A DNA stretch of 64,000 bases from RGIG3178 sp964533965 (lineage in GTDB: Bacteria; Bacillota; Clostridia; Christensenellales; QAND01). Below the pieces are notes generated by a model. The model ran no database searches and was not told the origin of the DNA. It saw only the letters and a list, made by a program, of their open reading frames with translations. Positions 53,304 to 62,156 of the stretch are shown piece after piece. How positions within the stretch are numbered: the stretch's first letter is position 1; each line of letters begins with the position of its first letter. The stretch spans positions 68,474 to 132,473 of the forward strand of contig CAZHNN010000003.1 of assembly GCA_964533965.1 (NCBI GenBank), given 5' to 3'. The position numbers were made by a program, and so were the translations under genes.

Positions 53304-53825
53304 CTACCGGGCCAGTTCCTGCAGGCGCCTCTCCAATCCCTTTGCAACGACTAAGAGCAGCGCCGATTCGATAGCAAACTTGATAGCCGCTTGCATCAGC
53401 CGCTGCGGAAGGATCACCAGAATGCCGTAGTGGTACAAAATCGAAAGCCAAAGCGTGTTCAGCGCGTCGATTGCAAACACTGCAACAAAACAGCAAACGA
53501 CGACGCGCCAAACTGTCAGTTCTTTTTTATACAGGAACAATCCGAAGATCAACCCCAGCAACAGAGCGCTCAGCGTGAATCCGGGGAAAAACGGCCCGTT
53601 TGGGCTCAACAAATAGCCTATGACGTCTGCTAACGCCGCTGCTATCCCCCCGGGGATGGGGCCGTAGAGCATCGAAAACACCGCTACCGGCAAAAACCCG
53701 AAGCCGATCCGCAAGAACTGCGTGTTGATCGAAAAATACCGTGTCAGCACGATGTTCAGAGCAATGCACATCGCGGCTACCGCCAACGTGCGCACATCGG
53801 TAAAAATGTTTCTTTTGTTTTCCAA
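53304..53825 (-). CDS. folT: ECF transporter S component, folate (FolT-like)
   Basis: 173 residues and about six membrane helices. FolT-type S components bind folate and dock to the shared ECF energising module (absent here, presumably elsewhere). Segments RIGFGFLPVAVFSMLYGPIPG and SPNGPFFPGFTLSALLLGLIF match the folate S-component family. A TTG at 53825 is the likely start: AGGAGG lies nine bases upstream. An in-frame ATG six codons earlier, at 53843, overlaps that ribosome site and has none of its own. A THF riboswitch upstream supports the substrate. Confidence 0.88.
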   Translation of the reverse strand: MENKRNIFTDVRTLAVAAMCIALNIVLTRYFSINTQFLRIGFGFLPVAVFSMLYGPIPGGIAAALADVIGYLLSPNGPFFPGFTLSALLLGLIFGLFLYKKELTVWRVVVCCFVAVFAIDALNTLWLSILYHYGILVILPQRLMQAAIKFAIESALLLVVAKGLERRLQELAR

Positions 53826-53831
53826 ATAAAA

Positions 53832-53990
53832 ATACCTCCTCATTGTAAAGAGCTACATGCAGAGGTATACCTACCCCATGCAGCAGCGGGATGCGGCATT
53901 CGTACCGCAAGGGCAAAAGCCCTTTTCGTTCGGCTGGCAACTCCCCGTCCAACCGACACTTGACGCACGAACACCTACTCTGCTCCCATA
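53832..53990 (-). promoter_or_regulatory. THF riboswitch with ribosome-site-sequestering hairpin
   Basis: On the minus strand the aptamer (about 53880-53990) shows GGAGCAGAGTAGGTG, CGTGCGTCAAGTGTCGG, an internal GAACGAAAAGG arm and GCGGTACGAATGCCGCATC, the order and core of the tetrahydrofolate class I riboswitch. Downstream ATACCTC (53862-53868) can pair with GAGGTAT (53832-53838), which contains the folT ribosome site. It therefore probably blocks translation when folate is bound. The palindrome AGGTATACCT offers the alternative pairing. Confidence 0.9.
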
Positions 53991-54015
53991 GAGACAACTA
54001 TGAAATTGTGCAATC

Positions 54016-54044
54016 ATTATATAGCCAAAGCCTCTGTCGCGCAA
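54016..54044 (-). promoter_or_regulatory. Promoter of the folT/CofE-like operon
   Basis: Minus-strand TTGCGC (54039-54044) and TATAAT (54016-54021) with a 17 bp spacer, immediately upstream of the THF riboswitch. No gene is seen in 54045-54181. Confidence 0.7.
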
Positions 54045-54181
54045 TGCCTTGGAATATATAGGCTTACTACTCCGTATTTTGAGGTCCAAGGCCAGACTTT
54101 TCCCCTTAATTCCACAAAAGGGGGATGGTTGGAACATTCCCTGCGACGCAGCGCCCTGGCACCTGCCCGCTCTACGATTAC

Positions 54182-55354
54182 CTACGCCTGCCCACTCTCC
54201 TCCGCGTTATAAACGACCTCTGCGTCGATGATGGTATACAGGCAATTGGTAAACGTAGATAACGGATTCCCGTCGAAGATGGCGATATCCGCATCCTTTC
54301 CCACCTCGAGACTCCCAAGCCTGGCATCAACCCTGCATATCTTCGCGGCATTGATCGTGATCGCCTTCAGCCCCTCTTCCATCGGAAGCCCGTCGCGCAC
54401 CGCAAGCCCCGCACACAGCGGCAGGCATTGTATCAAAGACGCCGGGTAATCGGTTGTAACTGCCACCAGCACGCCCTCTTTGTGCAAAATTCCCGATGTC
54501 TTGAAATCCGCGTACTGTATTTCCGTCTTGTTCCTCGTCGCAAGGCTCGGGCCAACGATTGCCGGGAATCCCGATTCCTTCACCTTCTCCCAGATCAAGT
54601 GCCCCTCAGTGCAGTGATCCAGCGTCATCTCCACATCAAAAGCTTTGGCAATGCGTATTGCGGACTGTATATCGTCGGCGCGGTGCACGTGCGCTTTTAG
54701 CGGGATCTTCTTTTCAAACACCGGTTCCCAGCATTCATAGCGGTAATCAGCTTCAAAAGGTTCGCCCTTCTCTGCTGCTTCCTTTTTTCGTGCAAGATAC
54801 TGTTGTGCGGCAAACAGCTCCTGGCGCAGCAGATATCCTATCCCCATTCGTGTCGACGGCGTCCTGCCCGGCCCGTACTGGCCTTTGGGGTTTTCTCCAA
54901 ACGCGACCTTCATCGCGGCGGGTTCCAGCACCACCATATCGTCCACACACCGACCGCGCGCCTTCAGAAATACGAATTGCCCGCCCACCACGTTCGCGCT
55001 GCCCGGTCCTATCATCAACCCCGTAATGCCGCCCCGGATGGCACTGTGAAAAGCGGCATCCATCGGGTTGATCGCATCGATGGCCTTAACGTACGGCGTC
55101 ACCGGATCGGTCGCCTCGTTGCTGTCATCTCCCACGACCCCCTTGCGGTCTTCAGAGATGCCCACATGGCAATGCGCCTCGATAAGCCCCGGCATCACCC
55201 ATTTGCCCTTCGCGTCGATGACAACATCATCGCCGTTCCGGGTCGGGTCGATGTACTCCTCCACCGCGGTTATCCTGTTTCTCTGTGCAAGCACGCATCC
55301 GTTGTCGATGATCCTACCCGCCATCGTGAAGATCGTACCGTTTTGAATCAGCAT
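54182..55354 (-). CDS. Amidohydrolase (imidazolonepropionase/dihydroorotase-like)
   Basis: 390 residues. The metal-binding EAHCHVG (about 59-65, HxH), the carboxylate-region AHVHRADDI, DHCTEGHLIWEK and TTDYPA (about 299-304, conserved late Asp) outline the amidohydrolase TIM barrel. LGSLEVGKDADIAIFDGNPL closes the small beta domain. The family hydrolyses C-N bonds in cyclic or linear amides; the substrate is unknown. The ATG at 55354 follows GGTGAT; an ATG five codons earlier is possible. It is divergent from a lipoprotein gene. Confidence 0.88.
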   Translation of the reverse strand: MLIQNGTIFTMAGRIIDNGCVLAQRNRITAVEEYIDPTRNGDDVVIDAKGKWVMPGLIEAHCHVGISEDRKGVVGDDSNEATDPVTPYVKAIDAINPMDAAFHSAIRGGITGLMIGPGSANVVGGQFVFLKARGRCVDDMVVLEPAAMKVAFGENPKGQYGPGRTPSTRMGIGYLLRQELFAAQQYLARKKEAAEKGEPFEADYRYECWEPVFEKKIPLKAHVHRADDIQSAIRIAKAFDVEMTLDHCTEGHLIWEKVKESGFPAIVGPSLATRNKTEIQYADFKTSGILHKEGVLVAVTTDYPASLIQCLPLCAGLAVRDGLPMEEGLKAITINAAKICRVDARLGSLEVGKDADIAIFDGNPLSTFTNCLYTIIDAEVVYNAEESGQA

Positions 55355-55507
55355 TCTATCACCGCCCATCCATTACGGTATCCTGTTTTTATCAGGCTAA
55401 ACCCCTCCAATTTGCCGGATTACATTGATAGTTTATTCATTTCTCCAAACGAAGAAAGGGCCGCGAAAAGTGCGTTCCCCAAGAGAGCCGTCCCCATATC
55501 TCCTCGC

Positions 55508-55536
55508 TTGATATCTAAATAGGACAATGATATCAT
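55508..55536 (+). promoter_or_regulatory. Promoter of the 55573 lipoprotein with palindromic -10 region
   Basis: TTGATA (55508-55513) and TATCAT (55531-55536) with a 17 bp spacer; the -10 lies in the palindrome ATGATATCAT (55527-55536). Confidence 0.6.
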
Positions 55537-55572
55537 AAAACAAAGTAATACGTATTTAAGGGGATATCTGCC

Positions 55573-56217
55573 ATGAAGAAAGTACTTACAACCGTTTCTC
55601 TTATTCTGGCAATCTTTATCCTGGCAGGCTGCAGCCAAGCCGCCGTAGTCGCAACAATTACGCCCACACCTACGGCTGCACCCACGCCTACTCCCAATCC
55701 GGCGGATTTTTTTATGTTGCCCGATTGGGTAGTTTTTGGTATGAGCGCTCAAGAGATTGAAAGTCATTACAGCCAAAGCCCGGACGGCACCGCACTTTCT
55801 CTGGGTAGCGTTAAGTACTATTATAATTACAAAGGATATGATCAAAATTATATTAATTGTCATGTATTGTATTTTATGAATATTAAATATCATAAATTAT
55901 ATGATGTAAATTTTAATATCGATTTTGATCCTAGTTTTAATTGTGATGACACGAGTATTTCCAAAAAACCAATTCTCGAAGAATTCGATTATATTAAAGC
56001 TTTGCTGACAACAGCTTACGGTAAGCCGACCAAGAGCGTCGTGCAATGGTCCGACAAAAAATACAAAAATGACAAATCAATGCTTTCCTATGCGATTGTT
56101 ACAGGAGATTGTAAGTATATTACACTGTGGCGATACAAAGGATATTATGTGTATTTATATACTGCTAATGATTTATTATGCGTTAGCTATGCAGATGTAA
56201 AGCAATTTGATATATAA
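55573..56217 (+). CDS. Predicted lipoprotein with Thr/Pro-rich linker
   Basis: 214 residues: signal peptide ending at lipobox LAGC (Cys20), a Thr/Pro linker (TPTPTAAPTPTPNPAD, about 30-45), then a globular domain (about 50-212) rich in Tyr, Asn and Asp (SVKYYYNYKGYDQNYINC) without a recognised family. The gene is strongly AT-rich compared with its neighbours, a sign of recent arrival. AAGGGG precedes the ATG. Two other Thr/Pro-linked lipoproteins occur in the window (10583, 56517). Confidence 0.7.
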   Translation: MKKVLTTVSLILAIFILAGCSQAAVVATITPTPTAAPTPTPNPADFFMLPDWVVFGMSAQEIESHYSQSPDGTALSLGSVKYYYNYKGYDQNYINCHVLYFMNIKYHKLYDVNFNIDFDPSFNCDDTSISKKPILEEFDYIKALLTTAYGKPTKSVVQWSDKKYKNDKSMLSYAIVTGDCKYITLWRYKGYYVYLYTANDLLCVSYADVKQFDI

Positions 56218-56516
56218 TATTCAATGTATCCATTGGTGATTGATTTAAACCTCAAAGGATTTTGATCCTGAGAGGTTATTAATTTTTACTAGAAAGCGGG
56301 ACTGTTCCCTCGTCTCACATATGATTCTTTCTTTATACCTCGCATAGACGTCGTTGCAGAGTCCTCTACTTTCTCTTTACAACTGAAAAGGAGACTCTCA
56401 GCTCCCTTGTTTCATTTCACTGGACAGATCGGCTTTAGGCGGACAGATCGACTGTAAAAGGTTTGATCGACTTTGGCCGTTTTGACCACCTTGGCCGATT
56501 CGATCGTCTGAAGTGC
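56218..56516. other. Intergenic, no gene seen
   Basis: About 300 bp with AT-rich sequence and a repeated GGACAGATCG motif (two copies, near 56424 and 56440); no supported gene or terminator. Confidence 0.4.
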
Positions 56517-57110
56517 TTAAATCGCCCGAATCGTCTTGTAAATGTTCGGAATATCCTGATTCATTCTTCTGAACAAATCGTTTTCCGGCCCCTCGTAGGT
56601 CACATCTGTAGGCCCGCCGCAGTAATAGGTGACCCCTTTTATTGTGATCTCCTTAAATCCATCCAAAAACTCCTTGTCGCCTTCTGTTGCCGCTGTTTTC
56701 TTTTCGATGATAAACAGGAACCCGTCGTAAATTTCATCATAAGGCTGCGCCGGTTTGAAATAGACGGACACAGAGCCGCTCTTTTCCTTCACCGTATACC
56801 TCCCTTGCCAGGAATTGGGTAGCGTAAACTGGATGCCCAGGCTTTTACTCGCATATACGATGCCGTTCGGCGTTTTGATCGGCGTACTCGTAGGTGTACT
56901 TGTTGCCGTTGCCGTACTTGTAGGCGTATTCGAAGGTGTAGCGGTCGGCTGAACGGATGTGGCAGTAGGCGATGGCTTTTGAGTCAGCGTTGGCGAAGCG
57001 GTCGGTGATTGCGCCGGTGTAAGTAGAAGCTGCCAGGTGCCCTTGGTAGTGCAGCCAGAAAAAACGAAAAACGAGCAGAGTATAAGAAGAGCGGTGATAC
57101 AGCGTTTCAT
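56517..57110 (-). CDS. Predicted lipoprotein with a long Thr/Pro/Ser linker
   Basis: 197 residues starting MKRCITALLILCSFF. The lipobox FSGC (Cys about 20) is followed by a low-complexity linker of about 50 residues made of Thr, Pro, Ser and Ala (for example PTATSVQPTATPSNTPTS). The C-terminal domain (about 85-195) has alternating beta strands (GIQFTLPNSWQGRYTVKE, SVSVYFKPAQPYDEIYDGF), as in small secreted proteins of Clostridia often tied to the cell envelope; no family is recognised. GGGGGAA precedes the ATG at 57110. Confidence 0.7.
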   Translation of the reverse strand: MKRCITALLILCSFFVFSGCTTKGTWQLLLTPAQSPTASPTLTQKPSPTATSVQPTATPSNTPTSTATATSTPTSTPIKTPNGIVYASKSLGIQFTLPNSWQGRYTVKEKSGSVSVYFKPAQPYDEIYDGFLFIIEKKTAATEGDKEFLDGFKEITIKGVTYYCGGPTDVTYEGPENDLFRRMNQDIPNIYKTIRAI

Positions 57111-57239
57111 TGCATATTCCCCCATACAGTGTTGCCTCTATTGTAACACGCGAGTATGTTTTTGGCACAACTGAATCTATATTCCTCGAAATTGTTGTTA
57201 AACTATGATGATAAAAAGCTTCCATGGTTCTCTTGTGGG

Positions 57240-57625
57240 AACAAAACCTTAAAGCAGAGGCAGGGTTAAAGCCCTCTCTAAAAATGAGGGCTGGGAGTAG
57301 CCCTCTTCCAAAAAACGGGATTAGGAACAGAGTCTATTCCGAAAATCGAGGCTAGCGGCGAAGTCCCTTTCTAAAACGGGGCCAGGGGCGAAGCCCCCTT
57401 TCCTCATCGGGTGGTGGGCGGGTTTAGATTTTAACCTCTCTGAAAGACATGGGCTCGCGCTTCGCTGCCGCTTGCTCTCACCCTGTCTGTAAGAACATTG
57501 TCCTTACGGACTACGCTTTCAGAACCTCCGACTCGCTTCTTCCGCCCCCCACGTTTCCTTGGAAACGCTCAGGGCGGCGCTCGTCTCCGGTTCTCAATTG
57601 GGCGGTGGGTGGGTTTAGATTCTTT
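57240..57625. repeat. Modular GC-rich repeat block H
   Basis: After degenerate copies at 57260-57360, GGGCGAAGCCCCC and GGGTGGTGGGCGGGTTTAGATT (57374-57432) are followed by a CTTGGAAACGCTCAGGGCGGC unit shared with block A and a further GGGCGGTGGGTGGGTTTAGATT (57598-57622) ending near the GNAT gene stop. Confidence 0.7.
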
Positions 57626-57648
57626 ACGCAAGAATCAGAAAGAATCCC

Positions 57649-58215
57649 TTACTCCGCCTTTAGCCTTTTCCGAACAACCGCAAACGAACCGATTTCCTTT
57701 TCCTTCACAAACCCTTGCCTAAGATACATCTGTACCGGCCCGTGATAGTTCTCCGCTTCCGTCTTGCCATCCAGTCTCGGATAGGCGTCGAGCGCATCGT
57801 ATCCTCTTTTCTTGAAATCCTCGGCGGCATATTCCAAAAGCCTCTTCGCAATTCCCTTCCTGCGATATTCGGGCGCCACCACAAAGCAGACGACAGCCCC
57901 TATTTTAAGCGAATTTTCACATTCGCCATAAAAGCCGTCAAGCCGCGTGAATTTACTCCGGTCATCCGCATAGCACCATGCAACGGGTTTGCCGTCCACA
58001 TACGCCAAAAACCCGTTCATATCCCCTTTTTGGATCATTTGTGCGCTGCAAACCCTGTTTATCTGGGCAGTCCGACCTCCCCATTCCTCTTCCGGGCAAC
58101 GGTAAAACTGGCAATAGCAGCCTGCCCAATCCGGATTATCGACAAAGGCAAGCTTGTCGAACAGATACAAAAAATCATCCTTAAGCTGCGGTGTCAGTTT
58201 TTTGATCTCATCCAT
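57649..58215 (-). CDS. GNAT family N-acetyltransferase
   Basis: 188 residues from MDEIKKLTPQLKDDF, chosen because GGAGG lies just upstream at 58215. The acetyl-CoA-binding signature is VVCFVVAPEYRRKGIAKRLL (motif A with RRKGIA, about 107-126), and YLRQGFVKEKEIGSFAVV closes the fold. A Cys/Trp-rich middle (WAGCYCQFYRCPEEEWGG) precedes it. Such enzymes acetylate an amine on an antibiotic, amino acid or protein; the acceptor is unknown. A repeat copy flanks the 3' end. Confidence 0.85.
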   Translation of the reverse strand: MDEIKKLTPQLKDDFLYLFDKLAFVDNPDWAGCYCQFYRCPEEEWGGRTAQINRVCSAQMIQKGDMNGFLAYVDGKPVAWCYADDRSKFTRLDGFYGECENSLKIGAVVCFVVAPEYRRKGIAKRLLEYAAEDFKKRGYDALDAYPRLDGKTEAENYHGPVQMYLRQGFVKEKEIGSFAVVRKRLKAE

Positions 58216-58359
58216 GCTGTCCCTCCACACCTGTTTGCTTAGGTTACACCCAATCTCCATTATGCGGTCTGCATGGTCTGGTTTCAAACGAACTTGAGCG
58301 TTCAAACCGGATGCCTTGCATTCTAGTAGACACAAGTCAATTCTCGCTTTCCTTGTTCT

Positions 58360-58420
58360 CTTAAAACGGGGCCAGGGACAGATCCCCCTTCCTTCCTCGG
58401 GCGTCGGGTGTATAGATTCA
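58360..58420. repeat. GC-rich repeat copy (block I), last in the window
   Basis: ACGGGGCCAGGGACAGATCC, then CGGGCGTCGGGTGTATAGATTC. No further copy was seen to the right, so the repeat zone runs from about 29.6 to 58.4 kb. Confidence 0.55.
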
Positions 58421-58454
58421 GTCTATTACTTCGTTCCAAATTGTCTTAAAACAA

Positions 58455-58477
58455 AAAGGCCGCTTTATGCGGCCAAA
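58455..58477 (-). terminator. Terminator of the sortase-like gene
   Basis: GGCCGC-ATAAA-GCGGCC followed by T5 on the minus strand. Confidence 0.85.
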
Positions 58478-58488
58478 TTTCTTCGCTG

Positions 58489-59091
58489 TTAGTGATCCGT
58501 CATCTCTTTGCACCGCACCAGCACGCTCCTGTTCGTGCTGTCTGCGGTCGTCAAGAGCGACAGTCCACGCGCTCCGTAAAAAACGGTCAGCGCACGGTTG
58601 TCATCCGCCTTCATGCTCACGATCTCGTATACCTCATAATAATACACATTACCGTACGGATCGGTCAGCATGATCGGATCTCCGATTTTCAGGTGGTCCA
58701 AACGCCCGAAATGCGAACCATCCCGAAAAGCATGTCCCATGATAACAAGATGCCCTGCCTCCCCCGGCTTCTGCGGGCCTGACAGCCGGCATACGGAATA
58801 CGACAGCGATTTCTTCGTACATTCCCCAATGACCGGCAACGATTGCCCGATAGCCGGTATATCAAGCTTCGCGATAATGGAAAACCCTTCGACGTCCTGC
58901 AGCACGCGCCCGGGTACCGTCGTATTCTGTGCGAATTGAAGCAGCCTCTTGGAGCGCAGGTTCGCCTCATATCCATCTTTCATCTGCGCAAGGTATGTGG
59001 CGATTGCAATACCGATCATTGTAAGCGCCACCGCTGCCAGCGCCATCCCTATTTTCGCGCGCTTCGAATAATTCTTAAACGAAAACGCCAA
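58489..59091 (-). CDS. Sortase-like protein lacking the catalytic cysteine
   Basis: 200 residues from a TTG start. An N-terminal membrane anchor (about 14-34) is followed by the sortase barrel. The catalytic His120 is in MGHAFRDGSHFGRL, and DHLKIGD is typical. The catalytic Cys is expected in a TLxTC-type motif; here the aligned segment reads LSLLTTADSTNRSVLVRC, so Thr replaces Cys while Arg188 is kept; a Cys is present only at 194. Transpeptidation of surface proteins is unlikely unless another Cys takes over. A class D/E-like architecture is assumed from length. Confidence 0.78.
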   Translation of the reverse strand: MAFSFKNYSKRAKIGMALAAVALTMIGIAIATYLAQMKDGYEANLRSKRLLQFAQNTTVPGRVLQDVEGFSIIAKLDIPAIGQSLPVIGECTKKSLSYSVCRLSGPQKPGEAGHLVIMGHAFRDGSHFGRLDHLKIGDPIMLTDPYGNVYYYEVYEIVSMKADDNRALTVFYGARGLSLLTTADSTNRSVLVRCKEMTDH

Positions 59092-59335
59092 ACTCTCTCA
59101 TCCTTTGCCGTCCCAAACCGGGACATGCTGTTACTTTGATTGAAATTATATCATGTGTATCCGATATAAGCACGCAAATCTTCCGTTGTACATTCTCTTG
59201 TGTCAAGTCCGGCGTTCATAAAACCACTTTCATCCATCTTTTAAAGCCCCTTGAAAATTCTTTTTCACATGCAAAAAAATATGATACACTGATGTAAATG
59301 CGTGATCGGCATCCTTAAAAAAGACGGGAGCAACC

Positions 59336-59974
59336 ATGAAAAAAAGGGAAAAACTGCTGAAGATCTTGCCTCTGGTTCTCTTTGCGCTTTTGGCGCTTTG
59401 CATCCATGCAAGCTTTATGATCCGGTTCGAAAGCTGGGTTTACCACAGAGCGGTTTCCAAGATGACCCCCGCCTTTACCTCCTCACTGAAGTTCATCACG
59501 CACTTTGGAGATACGGCTGCCGTGCTCGTATTCTGTCTTCTACTGATCGCCGTCAAGCGGACCCGTAAAACCGTGGCAATCCCGGTGGCTTCTGCCGTGA
59601 TCCTCTCCACTATCATCAATTCACTGTTAAAGAACCTCTTTGCCCGCCAGCGCCCAAATATCCTGCGCTTGATCAACGAATCAAGCTATAGCTTCCCGAG
59701 CGGGCATGCCATGATCACCGCAACGCTGTATACGATGCTGATCCTATTGGCCTTTTGGTTCCTGAAAAACCGTATGCTAAAGGCTCTCATCACAGCCGTG
59801 TGCCTGTTCATGATACTTGCCATCGGCTTTAGCCGCATCTATTTGGGCGTGCACTATGTGGACGATGTCATCGGCGGCTGGCTGATAGGCTTCAACGTCG
59901 CTGTTCGCGTGTACTTCTTCTGGGAGGTCAAACAGACGAAAACATTGCTCGAGCCGGAAAGCTTGGCAGTCTGA
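59336..59974 (+). CDS. PAP2 family phosphatase (paralogue)
   Basis: 212 residues and six membrane helices with intact motifs: KNLFARQRP, SFPSGHAM and SRIYLGVHYVDD. It is clearly paralogous to the PAP2 at 15154 (shared NILRLINESSYSFPSGHAM versus DILRLVNETSYSFPSGHAM-type sequence). It probably dephosphorylates membrane lipid carriers. GGGAG precedes the ATG. It is followed by a hairpin that serves as its terminator. Confidence 0.88.
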   Translation: MKKREKLLKILPLVLFALLALCIHASFMIRFESWVYHRAVSKMTPAFTSSLKFITHFGDTAAVLVFCLLLIAVKRTRKTVAIPVASAVILSTIINSLLKNLFARQRPNILRLINESSYSFPSGHAMITATLYTMLILLAFWFLKNRMLKALITAVCLFMILAIGFSRIYLGVHYVDDVIGGWLIGFNVAVRVYFFWEVKQTKTLLEPESLAV

Positions 59975-60008
59975 GAGAGCAAGACACAAACAGAAACTTA
60001 CGCACAAA

Positions 60009-60036
60009 ACAAGGGGAGACCGGAGTCTCCCCTTTC
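60009..60036 (+). terminator. Terminator after the second PAP2 gene
   Basis: AAGGGGAGAC and GTCTCCCCTT pair around CGGA; the T-run after it is short. Confidence 0.7.
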
Positions 60037-60188
60037 TTGTTACCTGTAGATTTTAACCACTTGAAATCCTTCCCCGGCTATGTCCAAATCGAGTTCATCT
60101 TCTCCTGCCGGGGATCGGTGGTGTTCCCCTCCATATCGGACGCCACCCGGTCGTTCATCCGATTGTCTGTGATGGGATCATTCGACCT

Positions 60189-62156
60189 CTATTTAAGAAT
60201 CAGAGGAGCGATAAGAAGCGCCGTCATCCCGATAAGTTTCATAAAGATAAGGATGGATGGTCCGGCAACATCCTTCATTGGATCGCCGACCGTATCTCCA
60301 ATAACGGCAGCCTGATGCTGCGGGGTGCCCTTTAATTCTCTGATGGATTCAACGGTCTTTTTCGCATTGTCCCATGCAGTACCGGTATTGTTGAAGAACG
60401 GTCCCAACATCGCCGAGCACAAGACGGATCCGATCAACAAAGGACCAAGGGCCTTGGGACCAAAAGCAAACCCTACAGCTACCGGGACAAAAACGCTTAT
60501 CAGTCCGGGTAGAACCATTTGTTTTAAGGCATTTTTCGTTGTGATGTCAATGCACAGACCATAGTCAGGATTGGCTTCACCCGTTAAAAGACCTTTGATC
60601 TCTCTGAATTGCCTTCTTACTTCATCCACCATTAAATAAGCGCCTTTGGCAGTAGATTGAAATACCAAAGAAGAAATCAAAAACGGAAGCGAGATGCCTA
60701 TCAGCATAAATCCGATGGTATATGGATCTGCAACATCCAAAATATTGAATTTAGTTACAGTAAAGAAGACTGTAAAAATGACAAATGCTGTTATCGTTCC
60801 CGAAGACATTGAGTACGATTTGGTGATGGCTTTCATCGTATTGCCTACCGAATCGAGCGAAGAGAGTTTTTCAACCAATTCTGCGGGCGCATGCGACATC
60901 TCACCAATACCGGATGCATTATCGATAATAGGACCAAAGGTATCCGCGGCCATGATATAGGCTATCAGCAAGTCTGTTCCCAAATTCACTGCAACGATTA
61001 CAAAGAGCGATCCGCCGGATAGGGTATAGGCAGAAATGATTGCAATAACAATCATAACGATGGAGGCAATCGGACTTTGAAGACCCTTGCTCAATCCGAC
61101 AATGATATTGATCGCAGGTCCTCCCTTACTGGCCTCCGCTATGTCTTTTACCGGCTTCCCTTCCATTCCTGCGTAATACCGTGTGCTTACGGTTGCAATC
61201 AGTGTAATTGCAACTCCCAGAAGTATGCCGATCCAAACATTTAGATCCGGAAGAAGGGCTTGTACAACGACCAGCCCGCCTAAAGAACCAAGTATTGCCG
61301 TCGTAATAAGTCCCAGATTAAAAGATGCAGAGGGACTCATATTCTTCCCCCATTTTTTGGTGACCGCAATTCCGATCATGGAAGATAATATTCCCGCCGC
61401 TTGTAGAATCAACGGGAAAAATATCGCTTTGGGACCGTATTTACCCAACATCGTTGAGGCAACCAAAGTTCCCGTAATGATATCATTGCTGAAACTTTCA
61501 AATAAATCGGCGCCGCGCCCTGCGCAGTCACCAACGTTGTCTCCTACCAGATCCGCGATAACCGCCGGGTTTCTCGGATCATCTTCCGGAAGATTGTTTT
61601 CCACTTTTCCGACCAAGTCTGCGCCGACATCCGCCGATTTGGTATATATCCCGCCACCGATCTGAGCAAAAAGAGCTGCTAAACTGGCTCCAAAACCGAA
61701 TCCAACCACCATCTCATAGTCTTTGAATACCACATACAGGATACTCAAGACCAAAACGGATAAGCCGGTAACGCAAAACCCTGTGACAGATCCTCCCAAA
61801 ACCGCCAGACGAAACGCTCTATCGGAAGATTTTGCACAGGCGCTTGTTACTTTTGAATTAACACTGGTCGAAGAAGACATCCCGATGATTGACCCTGTAA
61901 GGGAAGTGAATACACCCAAAACCGAAACCGTAGCTACCTTCCAGTTATAAAGAAGCAGCAGGACCAAAAAAAGCAGGGGAGTGACCATCGCGATCGTTTT
62001 TACCTGCCTTTTAAGATATGCCCTGGCACCGGTTGCAATAAAGCCTGCAATTTCAGCGAGCTTTGAAGAAACTTTTGGCTCTTTTCTAATGAGAAACAGT
62101 ATTCCAAAAGCAACTGCGATTGCGAATACTCCCACGATGAAAGAAATAAAGAACAT
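60189..62156 (-). CDS. hppA: Membrane-bound proton/sodium-translocating pyrophosphatase, copy 1
   Basis: 655 residues and about 16 membrane helices. The enzyme couples PPi hydrolysis to H+ or Na+ pumping. Catalytic motifs are present: SADVGADLVGKVENNLPED, IADLVGDNVGDCAGRGADL and, near the end, GDTVGDPMKDVAGPS. At the K+-dependence position the sequence is GNTMKAITK with Lys (and Thr three residues on), as in K+-independent members, where Ala would mark K+-dependent ones. AAGGAG precedes the ATG. A tandem second copy lies directly upstream. Confidence 0.95.
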   Translation of the reverse strand: MFFISFIVGVFAIAVAFGILFLIRKEPKVSSKLAEIAGFIATGARAYLKRQVKTIAMVTPLLFLVLLLLYNWKVATVSVLGVFTSLTGSIIGMSSSTSVNSKVTSACAKSSDRAFRLAVLGGSVTGFCVTGLSVLVLSILYVVFKDYEMVVGFGFGASLAALFAQIGGGIYTKSADVGADLVGKVENNLPEDDPRNPAVIADLVGDNVGDCAGRGADLFESFSNDIITGTLVASTMLGKYGPKAIFFPLILQAAGILSSMIGIAVTKKWGKNMSPSASFNLGLITTAILGSLGGLVVVQALLPDLNVWIGILLGVAITLIATVSTRYYAGMEGKPVKDIAEASKGGPAINIIVGLSKGLQSPIASIVMIVIAIISAYTLSGGSLFVIVAVNLGTDLLIAYIMAADTFGPIIDNASGIGEMSHAPAELVEKLSSLDSVGNTMKAITKSYSMSSGTITAFVIFTVFFTVTKFNILDVADPYTIGFMLIGISLPFLISSLVFQSTAKGAYLMVDEVRRQFREIKGLLTGEANPDYGLCIDITTKNALKQMVLPGLISVFVPVAVGFAFGPKALGPLLIGSVLCSAMLGPFFNNTGTAWDNAKKTVESIRELKGTPQHQAAVIGDTVGDPMKDVAGPSILIFMKLIGMTALLIAPLILK

